Assembly (NCBI GenBank): GCA_964484515.1
Contig: CAZAGT010000288.1
Location: 1-6,821, forward strand
Origin: CAZAGT01 sp964484515
GTDB taxonomy: Bacteria; Desulfobacterota; DSM-4660; Desulfatiglandales; HGW-15
Direction of reading: 5' to 3'
Length of the DNA: 6,821 nucleotides
Shown here: positions 1 through 6,077 of the stretch, in pieces
How positions within the stretch are numbered: the first letter of the stretch is position 1
Layout: each line of letters opens with the position of its first letter
Program-made: the position numbers and the translations under genes
The notes under the pieces: generated by a model
Databases searched by the model: none
The model's input: only the letters and a program-made list of their open reading frames with translations
What the model was told of the DNA's origin: nothing

Positions 1-53
1 TATGCGCGGTGGTGTGGGAGGGCGAAGGTCGTGAGACCTTCCCCTATCCCGAT
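1..53 (+). mobile_element. Probable 3' end of a group II intron (domain VI), truncated by the window edge
   Basis: Positions 16-50 fold into a long hairpin. GAAGGTC (24-30) pairs perfectly with GACCTTC (35-41) around a GTGA (GNRA) tetraloop. The stem continues as GGG (20-22) with CCC (42-44) and A19 with T45, then a single unpaired A46, then further pairing of 16-18 with 47-49. A near-terminal helix with one bulged adenosine seven bases before an AY end (A52 T53) is the known form of group II intron domain VI, where the bulged A is the lariat branch point. Domain V and the reverse transcriptase gene would lie to the left, outside the window. Only a possible 3' strand of domain V is visible at 1-12, so it cannot be checked. 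The GNRA hairpin is seen directly; the intron identity is inference. The alternative is a plain hairpin or transcription terminator. Confidence 0.4.
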
Positions 54-196
54 TCCGCGCCACTTGAGATCCGGCGTGCGCAGGATAACAAGCTCATTAG
101 CGCGGTGGTAGGAGTGTGGCGAGATCAAACACCTTCTCCTTTAAGTGGGCAAACCCTCCCAAAAACAACCTCTAGCCTAGAGCTGTGGCGCTCAAC

Positions 197-232
197 AAAA
201 AACCCCACCTCTCGGCAAACGAGAAGTGGGGT
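197..232 (-). terminator. Rho-independent terminator acting leftward
   Basis: ACCCCAC (202-208) pairs with GTGGGGT (226-232), and TCTCG (210-214) pairs with CGAGA (220-224). There is one C/A mismatch and a 5-base loop, giving a 12-pair GC-rich stem. On the minus strand this is followed directly by six T residues (plus-strand A run 197-202), the standard intrinsic terminator layout. No minus-strand protein gene is visible just upstream. It probably ends the transcript of the tRNA-Glu gene about 300 bases away, or of an unrecognised RNA between them. The hairpin is certain; which transcript it ends is inferred. Confidence 0.75.
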
Positions 233-529
233 CTGTGGCAATCAATCCATAGCACCCTCTATTAGAAGGGTTGACCTACGCTTCAATCCTTTACGAATGA
301 TTACCTAAAGTCAAGAATATTGTCAATGCCATATTCTTTGTGCTTGTGAGAGCAGACTATATTGGAGGGACTTGATCTGGAGAATGAATCGTTGAGGAGG
401 AAAGGAAGGCTACTTGGAATTTGCCCTTTTTACATGGATTTCCATGAATTTTGCGGGGAATAATGCGGGGAGTGACTAGTCAAGAAGATAATTTGGAAGT
501 AAATTGCCTGCTAAGTATCCGATATTCCT
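233..529. other. Intergenic stretch, no gene recognised
   Basis: This AT-leaning stretch lies between the leftward terminator and the 3' end of tRNA-Glu. I see no reading frame with a believable ribosome-binding site or protein-like composition on either strand. A short 5-bp stem with an 8-base loop (ACCCT 254-258, AGGGT 267-271) is present without a T tract. A small direct repeat of TGCGGGGA occurs near 450-475. Because the stretch sits directly downstream of a tRNA gene and before a terminator on the same strand, it may be transcribed as the tRNA trailer. Confidence 0.5.
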
Positions 530-605
530 TGGTAGTCCCAACGGGAATCGAACCCGTGTCTTCGGCGTGAGAGGCCGATATCCTAGACCGCTAGACGATG
601 GGACC
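530..605 (-). tRNA. tRNA-Glu (anticodon CTC)
   Basis: This is a full cloverleaf of 76 nt including an encoded CCA (530-532). The acceptor GGTCCCA pairs with TGGGACT, with a G1-U72 wobble at the end, and the discriminator base is A. The D arm carries the AGCGGTCTAGGAT type of loop. The anticodon stem TCGGC/GCCGA encloses the loop CTCTCAC, giving anticodon CTC (plus-strand 569-571), which reads GAG. The T arm has the GGTTCGATTCC signature. The terminal G1-U72 pair is slightly unusual, since a G-C pair is more common in bacterial tRNA-Glu. It lies divergent from the toxin-antitoxin operon, and its 3' end faces the leftward terminator. Confidence 0.97.
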
Positions 606-654
606 GCCAATCTAGTTGGATGAAGCCGAAGATTCAAGATTCACCCAACGCGTA

Positions 655-683
655 TTTTTACCAGTCAATACAAGTCGATGCAA
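655..683 (-). promoter_or_regulatory. Weak promoter candidate for tRNA-Glu
   Basis: Reading leftward, TTGCAT (678-683 complement) is followed after 17 bases by TAAAAA (655-660 complement), about 50 bases before the 5' end of tRNA-Glu. Each box matches the sigma-70 consensus at four of six positions. Position and spacing fit, but the match is only modest. No better candidate was seen in the interval. Confidence 0.25.
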
Positions 684-797
684 GCCTAAAATACGATGAC
701 TCGACGGAAACAGAAGGAGGTATCGAGGACCGGCCTTACCATGTAGCGGTGCGAAATCCGCGAGAGCCAAAACGGTTATTCTAATACGTTCTGCCAC

Positions 798-828
798 TTG
801 ACAAACCCAAATGGCATTGTACAATTGT
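798..828 (+). promoter_or_regulatory. Promoter and palindromic operator candidate of the toxin-antitoxin operon
   Basis: A perfect -35 box TTGACA (798-803) is followed after 16 bases by TACAAT (820-825), a five-of-six -10 box. The -10 box is embedded in a perfect palindrome ATTGTACAAT (816-825), which overlaps a second one, ACAATTGT (821-828). Type II toxin-antitoxin operons are normally autorepressed by the antitoxin binding palindromes over the promoter, so these are the natural operator candidates. A second -10-like TATAAT lies at 830-835 but is 26 bases from the -35 box. The ATG of the toxin gene starts about 30 bases after the -10 box. Confidence 0.5.
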
Positions 829-854
829 CTATAATATTATCTCTGGGGGTTACC

Positions 855-1247
855 ATGGACGTTGTCATCGATACGTCGGCATTGGTCGCCGTCATTGTTG
901 GTGAACCTGAAAAAGATCAAATTGTGAAGCTTACATCCGGTCACACCCTGATTGGCCCCGGCTCGATACCTTGGGAGGTGGGCAATGCATTTTCAGCAAT
1001 GCTTAAGCAGCACCGATTGACATCTCAAGAAGCACACAAGGGAATTGCAGTTTTCCAAGGTATACCAGTTCGATACATCAGGTCGGATTTGGCCAATGCA
1101 CTTTCGCTGGCTCATCAATCCAATATGTATGCTTATGATGCGTATTTCCTAGATTGTGCCATCAGATGCAATGCCCCCTTATTGACGTTGGATAAGCAGC
1201 TGGTGAAAGCTGCAAGGGACCTTAAGATCGCCACATGGGAGGTCTGA
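855..1247 (+). CDS. vapC: PIN-domain toxin ribonuclease, VapC type
   Basis: Predicted protein of 130 residues, the usual VapC length, forming a single PIN domain. The N-terminal strand VVIDTSALVA carries the first catalytic acid D6. E41 lies in the PWEVGNA segment, D95 in YDAYFLDCA and D113 in LLTLDKQL. Together these form the acidic cluster that binds Mg2+ in PIN nucleases. VapC toxins cut tRNA or rRNA in the cytoplasm and are held inactive by a partner antitoxin; the target here cannot be told from sequence. The ATG at 855 is preceded by a G-rich ribosome-binding stretch (845-849). An in-frame TTG further upstream overlaps the -35 box, so it is unlikely to be used. The stop codon is one base from the next gene's ATG, so the pair is translationally coupled. 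All four acidic residues are intact, suggesting an active enzyme. Confidence 0.9.
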   Translation: MDVVIDTSALVAVIVGEPEKDQIVKLTSGHTLIGPGSIPWEVGNAFSAMLKQHRLTSQEAHKGIAVFQGIPVRYIRSDLANALSLAHQSNMYAYDAYFLDCAIRCNAPLLTLDKQLVKAARDLKIATWEV

Positions 1248-1248
1248 A

Positions 1249-1482
1249 ATGGAAGTTTTCACCTATTCTGAAGCCCGACAGAAGCTCGCCAAGGTCTTAG
1301 AGCAGGCTGACTTGACAGGTAAGGTCTTGATCCGCCGCAAAGACGGTCGAACCTATGCCTTGACTCCGGAAAGGATTCCAACTTCGCCGTTAGATGTTCC
1401 CTCAATCAAAGCAGACATCGCGACCCAAGAGATCGTGTCCATCATCAGAGAAAGCAGAGAGAGGGATCAATCCTCAACCTAA
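1249..1482 (+). CDS. Antitoxin of the Phd/YefM type
   Basis: Predicted protein of 77 residues. The N-terminal half has the Phd/YefM pattern: a short strand and first helix (FTYSEARQKLAKVLEQA, about 4-20), then GKVLIRRKDGRTYALTPE (about 24-41), the beta-hairpin that in this family carries positive charges for operator binding and dimer formation. The tail from about residue 46 is polar and charged, with IVSIIRESRERD near the end; such tails are usually disordered until they wrap around the toxin. A GGGAGG ribosome-binding site (1237-1242) lies inside the end of the toxin gene, six bases from the ATG. The antitoxin comes second, the reverse of the classical vapBC order, and belongs to the Phd fold rather than the AbrB-type VapB fold often paired with PIN toxins. 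The partner role is inferred from the one-base spacing. Confidence 0.85.
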   Translation: MEVFTYSEARQKLAKVLEQADLTGKVLIRRKDGRTYALTPERIPTSPLDVPSIKADIATQEIVSIIRESRERDQSST

Positions 1483-1662
1483 ATACAACGTCGATAGGGA
1501 CCTTGTTGATCATATTGAATAACTCCGATAGCTGGACGGTGTTACCATAAAGTTGGTTTCGGCATGGAAATGGCTGCTTGATAAACCATGAACATATTTT
1601 CCCTCAAGATTGTGGTGTGACGCATGAAGCATCCAGTTATGCTGGTGATAAAGGATGAGGTT

Positions 1663-1737
1663 ATGCCGGTTGGCCAGGAGATGAGTAGAATGCTTCGGTA
1701 TCAACGCCGCCTGGGCGTTGAAAGGATAGAACGATGA
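1663..1737 (+). CDS. Possible 24-residue leader peptide overlapping the glucokinase start
   Basis: An ATG at 1663 follows a good ribosome-binding site AAGGA (1651-1655) at 7 bases. It opens a frame of 24 codons (beginning MPVGQEMSRM and ending VERIER) whose TGA stop overlaps the glucokinase ATG as ATGA. The same frame could start earlier, at the ATG at 1624, but without a visible ribosome-binding site. The product resembles no family I know and is rich in Arg. The overlap suggests translational coupling if it is translated. It could equally be a chance frame in a short untranslated leader, so confidence is low. Confidence 0.15.
   Translation: MPVGQEMSRMLRYQRRLGVERIER
1702..1720 (+). promoter_or_regulatory. 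Perfect hairpin directly before the glucokinase ribosome-binding site
   Basis: CAACGCC (1702-1708) pairs perfectly with GGCGTTG (1714-1720) around a 5-base loop. The AAAGGA ribosome-binding site of glucokinase begins at the very next base (1721). In RNA this stem would sit against the ribosome-binding site, where it could stabilise the messenger or affect translation initiation. No T tract follows, so it is not an intrinsic terminator. The structure is seen directly; its function is inferred. Confidence 0.35.
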
Positions 1738-2741
1738 TTCTTGCCGGCGATGTTGGGGGCACCAAGACGACACTGGCCCTACTTGACGAGGTCGACCACC
1801 GACTTGAGGTGCTTGAGCAGGAAAGATTCCCGAGTCAAGATCACGAGAGCCTCGAGGCCATTGTCGACACGTTCATGAAAGACCGGCAACAAAAGGTCCA
1901 ATGGGCCTGTTTTGGGGTTGCGGGTCCCGTGAAGAAAGGTCACTCCAGGATTACGAATCTGCCCTGGGTGATCGATGCCCATGTCCTAGCGGACCATTTA
2001 GGGGTTGAGACCGTCGAGCTGATCAACGATCTCGAAGCCAATGCCTATGGCCTCGGTGTCTTGGGCCCTGACGATTTCGCCGTTCTCAATGAAGGCAGCG
2101 GTGATGCTGAGGGGAATGCAGCCATTATCGCCGCCGGTACCGGTTTGGGTGAAGCCGGTATCTTCTGGGACGGCCGTCACCACCATCCCTTTGCTTGCGA
2201 AGGCGGTCACACCGATTTCGCACCGCGTGATGAGACCGAGGTGGAACTCCTCCGATTTTTGCTGGCCCGTTTTGACCGCATCAGCTACGAGCGTATCGTC
2301 TCGGGTCCGGGCCTCTTTGTGATCTATCAGTTCCTTCGCGACGCCGGGCGGCACGAGGAGCCGAAATGGCTCCAGGAGGAAATCAACCGAGGAGATCCCG
2401 CAGCGGCAATCTCCAAAGCGGCTCTTGCTCAAAAAAGCGAGCTCTGTATCCGCACCTTGGATTTGTTTGTCTCCCTGTACGGCGCCGAGGCGGGGAATCT
2501 GGCCCTAAAGGTCATGGCAAGGGGAGGGCTTTTTATCGGTGGGGGCATTGCGCCGAAGATCATGGAAAAACTATCCGTCGGTATGTTCATGGAGTCCTTT
2601 TTGGCCAAGGGGCGTATGCGTCCATTGCTCGAGGCGATGCCCGTCCGGATCGTCCTCAACGAACAGACCGCCCTGCTGGGTGCCGCCCACTGCGCCAGGC
2701 TGCGAGCAAGAGGAGAGTATTTAAGCTTTCGTAGGTTCTAG
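1734..2741 (+). CDS. glk: Glucokinase (E. coli Glk family)
   Basis: Predicted cytoplasmic enzyme of 335 residues, close to the family's usual 315-335. It phosphorylates glucose with ATP to glucose-6-phosphate at the entry to glycolysis. The N-terminal phosphate-binding loop is GDVGGTKT (5-12). Next come the sugar-contacting ITNLPW (73-78) and INDLEANAYG (97-106), which holds the catalytic base D99. The second ATP-binding segment is AAGTGLGEAG (133-142). EGGHTDFAP (156-164) supplies sugar-binding E156 and H159, and YERIVSGPG (185-193) supplies E186. A C-terminal GGLFIGGGIAPKI segment completes the ASKHA fold. The Cys-rich zinc motif of ROK-family glucokinases is absent, so this is the Glk type. 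ATG 1734 is supported by AAAGGA (1721-1726), 7 bases upstream. A perfect hairpin and a possible small leader frame lie just before it. All key residues are present. Confidence 0.95.
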   Translation: MILAGDVGGTKTTLALLDEVDHRLEVLEQERFPSQDHESLEAIVDTFMKDRQQKVQWACFGVAGPVKKGHSRITNLPWVIDAHVLADHLGVETVELINDLEANAYGLGVLGPDDFAVLNEGSGDAEGNAAIIAAGTGLGEAGIFWDGRHHHPFACEGGHTDFAPRDETEVELLRFLLARFDRISYERIVSGPGLFVIYQFLRDAGRHEEPKWLQEEINRGDPAAAISKAALAQKSELCIRTLDLFVSLYGAEAGNLALKVMARGGLFIGGGIAPKIMEKLSVGMFMESFLAKGRMRPLLEAMPVRIVLNEQTALLGAAHCARLRARGEYLSFRRF

Positions 2742-2933
2742 CCAGAGACCCACACAGATGCACACGGACTTTCCATTGGCGGACTTCGCAGACGGAAAAG
2801 AGCCATCGCTTCTCAATGAGTCATTTGAGGCATGATGGGCTTTCTCGGTGACGAGCAGCGTCCCAAGCAGCGCTATGGGGGCTTGCCTAGTGTACTGAAA
2901 TAGTCAAGAAGGATGATCAGAAAGGAAACTGAG

Positions 2934-4293
2934 ATGGCGGAGGCAAAGTGGAAAGAGCTGAAGAGGATGCGTTCTGAGGCGGAGGAGATCTTCAAGAGCT
3001 GTCTGGCACCCGTGGATCCGTACGGGGCGGTTAAGCGTTTTGTTCACCTCGAGGGGGATCGTCTAAGCCTCGGCATGGAAGGAACGTCGCAACAGGAGCT
3101 TGATCTGAGACGCTACGATCGGATCGCACTGGTGGGAGCGGGCAAGGCCACGGCCCCGATGGCGAAGGCCATTGAGGCGCTCCTTGGGAAAAGGCTCGAC
3201 CGGGGCATCGTCGTTCTCAAGTACGGGTTCACACAGGAGCTTAGCATCACCGAAATGGTCGAGGCCGGGCATCCGGTGCCGGACCAAAACGGCGTCGACG
3301 GCACACGCAAGATCCTCGATTTCCTGAAGGCGGCCGGTGAGAGAGACTTGATTTTCTCCCTTATCAGCGGGGGCGGTTCGGCTCTCCTTTGTCAGCCGGC
3401 CGGGGAGATTAGCCTNNNNNNNNNNGGCCATAACGAGCAGTCTCCTGGCGTGCGGGGCCACCATCGACGAGATGAACGCTGTCCGCAAGCACATCTCGGA
3501 GGCCAAGGGGGGGCAGATGGCTCGAGCGGCCGCTCCGGCCACGGTGGTGAACTTGATGCTTTCCGATGTGGTCGGCGATAAGATGGACGTCATCGCCTCA
3601 GGGCCCTTTGTCCCCGACACCTCCACGTTCAAGGACGTTCAGGCGATCTTCAAAAAGTACGACCTCAAGGATATCCCGGGTCCGATCGAGGAGCGTATCA
3701 GGGCCGGAATGGAGGGGCAGATCCCCGAGACACCCAAAGAAGGGGATGCGGTTTTTCGCACCGTCCATAACCTCATCGTCGGCAGCAATATCCTGGCGCT
3801 GGAGGCGGCCAGGGCAAAGGCCGAGGAATTCGGATATCAGACGCTCATCCTGTCTTCCATGGTGGAGGGAGAAACGAAAGAGGTGGCCCTTGTACATACA
3901 GCCATGGCCAAGGAGGTCTTGAAGACCGCGCATCCGCTTTCGCCGCCAGCCTGCATCATCTCCGGCGGGGAGACCACGGTGACGCTCCGCGGTAACGGTC
4001 TTGGGGGTCGCAACCAGGAGTTCTGCTTGGCGGCTGCATTGGACATCGCGGAGCTACCGCCACGTGTCGTGGTCCTGAGCGGAGGTACCGACGGGAATGA
4101 CGGTCCGACGGATGCTGCCGGAGCCATGGTGGATCCTTTGACGGTGTCACACGGCAGGGCCGCTGGTATGGAGGCGGCGGAGTACCTTGACAACAACGAT
4201 GCCTATCACTTTTTCGAAAAGACCGGCGATCTCCTCATGACCGGGCCCACCAACACGAATGTGATGGACGCAAGGTTTGTCCTTGTCCGCTAG
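2934..4293 (+). CDS. gckA: Glycerate 2-kinase, class II (GckA/TtuD, MOFRL family), broken by an assembly gap
   Basis: This enzyme phosphorylates D-glycerate to 2-phosphoglycerate with ATP, linking glyoxylate, serine or sugar-acid breakdown to lower glycolysis. Some relatives are labelled hydroxypyruvate reductase, probably wrongly. The N-terminal domain has LVGAGKATAPMAKA (66-79), where K71 matches the catalytic lysine of characterised members, AGHPVPD (111-117) and LISGGGSALL (143-152). After the gap come CGATIDEMNAVRKH and SDVVGDKMDVIASGP, the latter carrying the expected catalytic Asp. The C-terminal MOFRL domain has ISGGETTVT, GGRNQEF, SGGTDGNDGPTDAAGA and the closing GPTNTNVMDARFVLVR. 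The two halves are in different frames only because ten N (3416-3425) stand in for an unknown length. Family alignment suggests about 12 bases are missing, giving about 453 residues. ATG 2934 has AAAGGA at 2921-2926; the in-frame ATG at 2913 lacks a well-spaced site. Confidence 0.92.
3416..3425. other. Assembly gap (ten N) inside the glycerate 2-kinase gene
   Basis: Ten N interrupt the coding sequence between ...GEISL and AITSSLLACGATI. To keep both halves in one frame the true length must be a multiple of three. The family pattern after ISL (an E-D-K-x stretch before the A-I-T helix) fits 12 bases, with 9 also possible. The apparent frameshift is therefore an artefact of the placeholder length, and the gene should be read as one protein. 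Confidence 0.9.
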
Positions 4294-4329
4294 TTTGTGT
4301 CCATCCGGAAACGGCCTTTCCCCCCTGAG

Positions 4330-4345
4330 TCCCGACAAGTCGGGA
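4330..4345. terminator. Small hairpin after glycerate 2-kinase, possible terminator
   Basis: TCCCGA (4330-4335) pairs perfectly with TCGGGA (4340-4345) around a 4-base loop, 37 bases after the stop codon. No T tract follows on either strand, so it is a weak terminator candidate at best. Short hairpins of this form also occur as dispersed intergenic repeats. Confidence 0.25.
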
Positions 4346-4374
4346 TTATCCGAGGGTTCCCACCTGCGAAGTAC

Positions 4375-4480
4375 ACAAAAGGCACAAGGCGCAAGGCGTT
4401 AGGTCAGAGGCACAAGGCAAGACAGCAACCGAGCTTTTTCTTTACCTGAAGCCTCGGGTCTCGTGCCTCAGGCCTTTTGT
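4375..4480. repeat. Cluster of short inverted and direct repeats between convergent genes
   Basis: ACAAAAGGC (4375-4383) and its exact inverse GCCTTTTGT (4472-4480) bracket an 88-base core. Inside the left arm, AGGCACAAGGC occurs twice exactly (4380-4390 and 4408-4418), and CAAGGC occurs a third time (4392-4397). The right arm carries the related inverted string CTCGTGCCTCAGGCC (about 4460-4474). A further small hairpin CCGCC-AAA-GGCGG lies at 4495-4507. The rest of the 4294-4653 interval shows no gene. The pattern resembles degenerate palindromic intergenic repeats that are dispersed in some genomes; copy number cannot be judged from one window. Confidence 0.55.
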
Positions 4481-4653
4481 ATACGCCTCAAACACCGCCA
4501 AAGGCGGGTAAACCTCAAACCAGAGTTCTTGTGTGGCCTTGCTTAGACGAAAAATGGCTCATTTCTGGATTGGACGCGCTCTGGTAAGGCAAATCTCATC
4601 CTGGGAAACGGTTCGCCCTTTTATGAAATTTGTCAGAATCACTCAACGGGGTC

Positions 4654-5718
4654 TCAATAGGGGTACACGCCAATGCAAAACTTTTTGATATCGTAGTGCT
4701 TGTTGTAGATATAGTCAGATGTCGTCTCTCTTTTTTGGTTGTAGAACTCGATGAGTCTCAGCAAGGTCTGCGTGTAAACCGCATCCACCTGGTTTACGGG
4801 CGCGTCTTCGAGGAGCGCCTTTAGAGCCGGCGAATCATGCTCCACCCCGAATTCGAGGAGTCTTTTAAAGGTCGTTGTCCAGACGAGGAAATCGTTATTC
4901 TGCAGGTTCGCAACCTGGACACGTAAGATCTCCTCTGAGGTTTGTTGTGTCAGCTCAGGTGCATGATATCCTCGTTTTTGGGGCTCATCAACTGAGCTGT
5001 ATTCAGGACGGCCTTTGTTCATAAACCACCAAACTCTCGCTTTTGTTACGTAATAGCTCTTGGGCGTGAAGTCCATGTCTCCTGTGCGGGAAAATGTGTG
5101 GCCGGTGAGCTTGCCGAGAGTGCGAGCGGAGACTTCTCTGACCTTCTCATTTGGATCGTCCAGAAGATCAGCAACGTTGCCCACGACAGATTTGTCGCTG
5201 TAATGATAGAGAGCGCGAAGGGTATAGACCAATCTGCCCTGCCTGTTTGTTCGGAGGAATCTTTCATCAACGAGAAGCGCAGCCAACTGAGGAGCAATCG
5301 GGTATTCGCTGAGGAACCCATCTTCGGCCAAATGCACGAATGCGGTACGCACACAGTCGTTATCCAGGGCCAGTAGGGCTGCGACCTCTTGAGGGTCGGA
5401 ATGATCGTACATGTCGATGAGGACTCTCACGCCCGCTCTGCGCCCGCGGGACTTTGGGTGAAAGAGGAGAAGCCAGGCCACCCGCTTTGCCTGCAGGACC
5501 TCTCCTCTTTCGGTGAGATCGGTGATTAGCCCTTTCCACGCTGCCGCACTGGCCAGATCAAACGAACTGGTGGCAAGCCCATCAGTTAGGAGAGCTGAGA
5601 GCTCATTTATTGGCACTTCCTCCTTAACATCATTCGCGATTCTGCACGGAATAGGTTTTGGCAGTACCAACAGCAGTACCAGGGCGAAGGAAACAGAGAC
5701 ATGGAGATGGGTCTGCAT
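4654..5718 (-). CDS. Exported HEAT-repeat protein of unknown function
   Basis: Predicted protein of 354 residues. The first 25 residues form a hydrophobic, signal-like segment (core VSFALVLLLVLP, about 9-20) ending in PIPC. There is no Lys or Arg before the core, and the residues before C25 do not make a good lipobox, so export by a standard signal peptide is likely but not certain. The middle is helical. Residues about 177-206 match a HEAT repeat (VVGNVADLLDDPNEKVREVS within it) running into LGKLTG, followed by a KARVWWFMNKGR segment (226-237). That recalls the LGKLTG...WxxWW layout often seen after HEAT repeats in exported bacterial proteins. Residues 264-330 are again alpha-helical, and the tail is Tyr-rich (DYIYNKHYDIKKF). 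HEAT repeats bind proteins; no enzymatic motif is visible. ATG 5718 is the first possible start after an in-frame TGA, with GAGGA about 12 bases upstream. Confidence 0.8.
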   Translation of the reverse strand: MQTHLHVSVSFALVLLLVLPKPIPCRIANDVKEEVPINELSALLTDGLATSSFDLASAAAWKGLITDLTERGEVLQAKRVAWLLLFHPKSRGRRAGVRVLIDMYDHSDPQEVAALLALDNDCVRTAFVHLAEDGFLSEYPIAPQLAALLVDERFLRTNRQGRLVYTLRALYHYSDKSVVGNVADLLDDPNEKVREVSARTLGKLTGHTFSRTGDMDFTPKSYYVTKARVWWFMNKGRPEYSSVDEPQKRGYHAPELTQQTSEEILRVQVANLQNNDFLVWTTTFKRLLEFGVEHDSPALKALLEDAPVNQVDAVYTQTLLRLIEFYNQKRETTSDYIYNKHYDIKKFCIGVYPY

Positions 5719-5792
5719 CGTGAAAGGGCGTCCTCACAGAGTCGTCTTTATTGAGCTTGCTTACCTCGGTTTAGCAAGGAGTGTAATTATAT

Positions 5793-5821
5793 TTTATAGG
5801 TCCTTATATCATCAGCATCAA
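5793..5821 (-). promoter_or_regulatory. Promoter of the HEAT-repeat gene
   Basis: Reading leftward, TTGATG (5816-5821 complement) is followed after exactly 17 bases by TATAAA (5793-5798 complement). A perfect TATAAT lies immediately downstream (5786-5791 complement) as a possible alternative -10 box. The start codon is about 70 bases further on. The leader between them can form a 6-bp stem, CTTGCT (5756-5761) with AGCAAG (5773-5778), around an 11-base loop. Confidence 0.5.
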
Positions 5822-6070
5822 GCTCCCTTGTGGTTTAGCGCCAAAGGGCCGGAGAGGGGAAGAGCGCAGACTGGGTCCGTATATGAGAGCTTGCCGAGAG
5901 AGTGCCTGAAGAGGAGAGCCAACCCTTTAAAGCGCATGGCAAAGCTCGAGTCGATGTTGCCGCAAGGGCGGAAAGCCAAAGAGATCTGCGCGGTGATCTG
6001 ATTTCTTGAAACGAAATCTCAGGGTGTTCGAGGGTGCTTTAAGGGGCGAAGGGTTTAAGCGATTAAAAGG
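5822..6070. other. Intergenic stretch without a recognised gene
   Basis: No reading frame here has convincing protein character or a well-placed ribosome-binding site. A plus-strand frame ending at 5999-6001 exists but runs mostly across the reverse of the HEAT-repeat gene. A hairpin CTGATTTC/GAAA..TCAG (5998-6022, with a 2-base bulge) is visible. Any tRNA-Gln trailer would run leftward into this stretch. Confidence 0.45.
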
Positions 6071-6077
6071 AAAAAAA

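Noticed and set aside
9..308. Open plus-strand frame of 99 codons at the left edge
   Set aside because: It runs through the intron-like hairpin and the terminator stem, has no ribosome-binding site and its product has no protein-like pattern.
233..310. CRISPR-like string CTTCAATCC
   Set aside because: Only one occurrence, with no regularly spaced repeats or cas genes.
530..605. tRNA-Glu 3' end as an integration attachment site
   Set aside because: No second copy of the tRNA 3' end and no integrase gene are present in the window.
1998..2432. Long minus-strand frame inside glucokinase
   Set aside because: It is the antisense shadow of a well-supported gene with all catalytic motifs on the plus strand.
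2758..2835. 25-residue frame between the two kinases
   Set aside because: No ribosome-binding site and no conserved character; the interval also holds only a weak CAAGC/GCTTG stem.
3063..3632. Minus-strand frame of 189 codons across the N gap
   Set aside because: It crosses the unknown bases and is antisense to intact glycerate kinase motifs; high GC explains the open frame.
5107..5900. GAGCTTGCCGAGAG repeated at 5107-5120 and 5887-5900
   Set aside because: A single 14-base direct match in a window this size is close to chance expectation, and neither copy has flanking similarity.
5513..6001. Plus-strand frame of 162 codons
   Set aside because: Its first part is antisense to the HEAT-repeat gene and the rest covers that gene's promoter and intergenic sequence; no recognisable domain.
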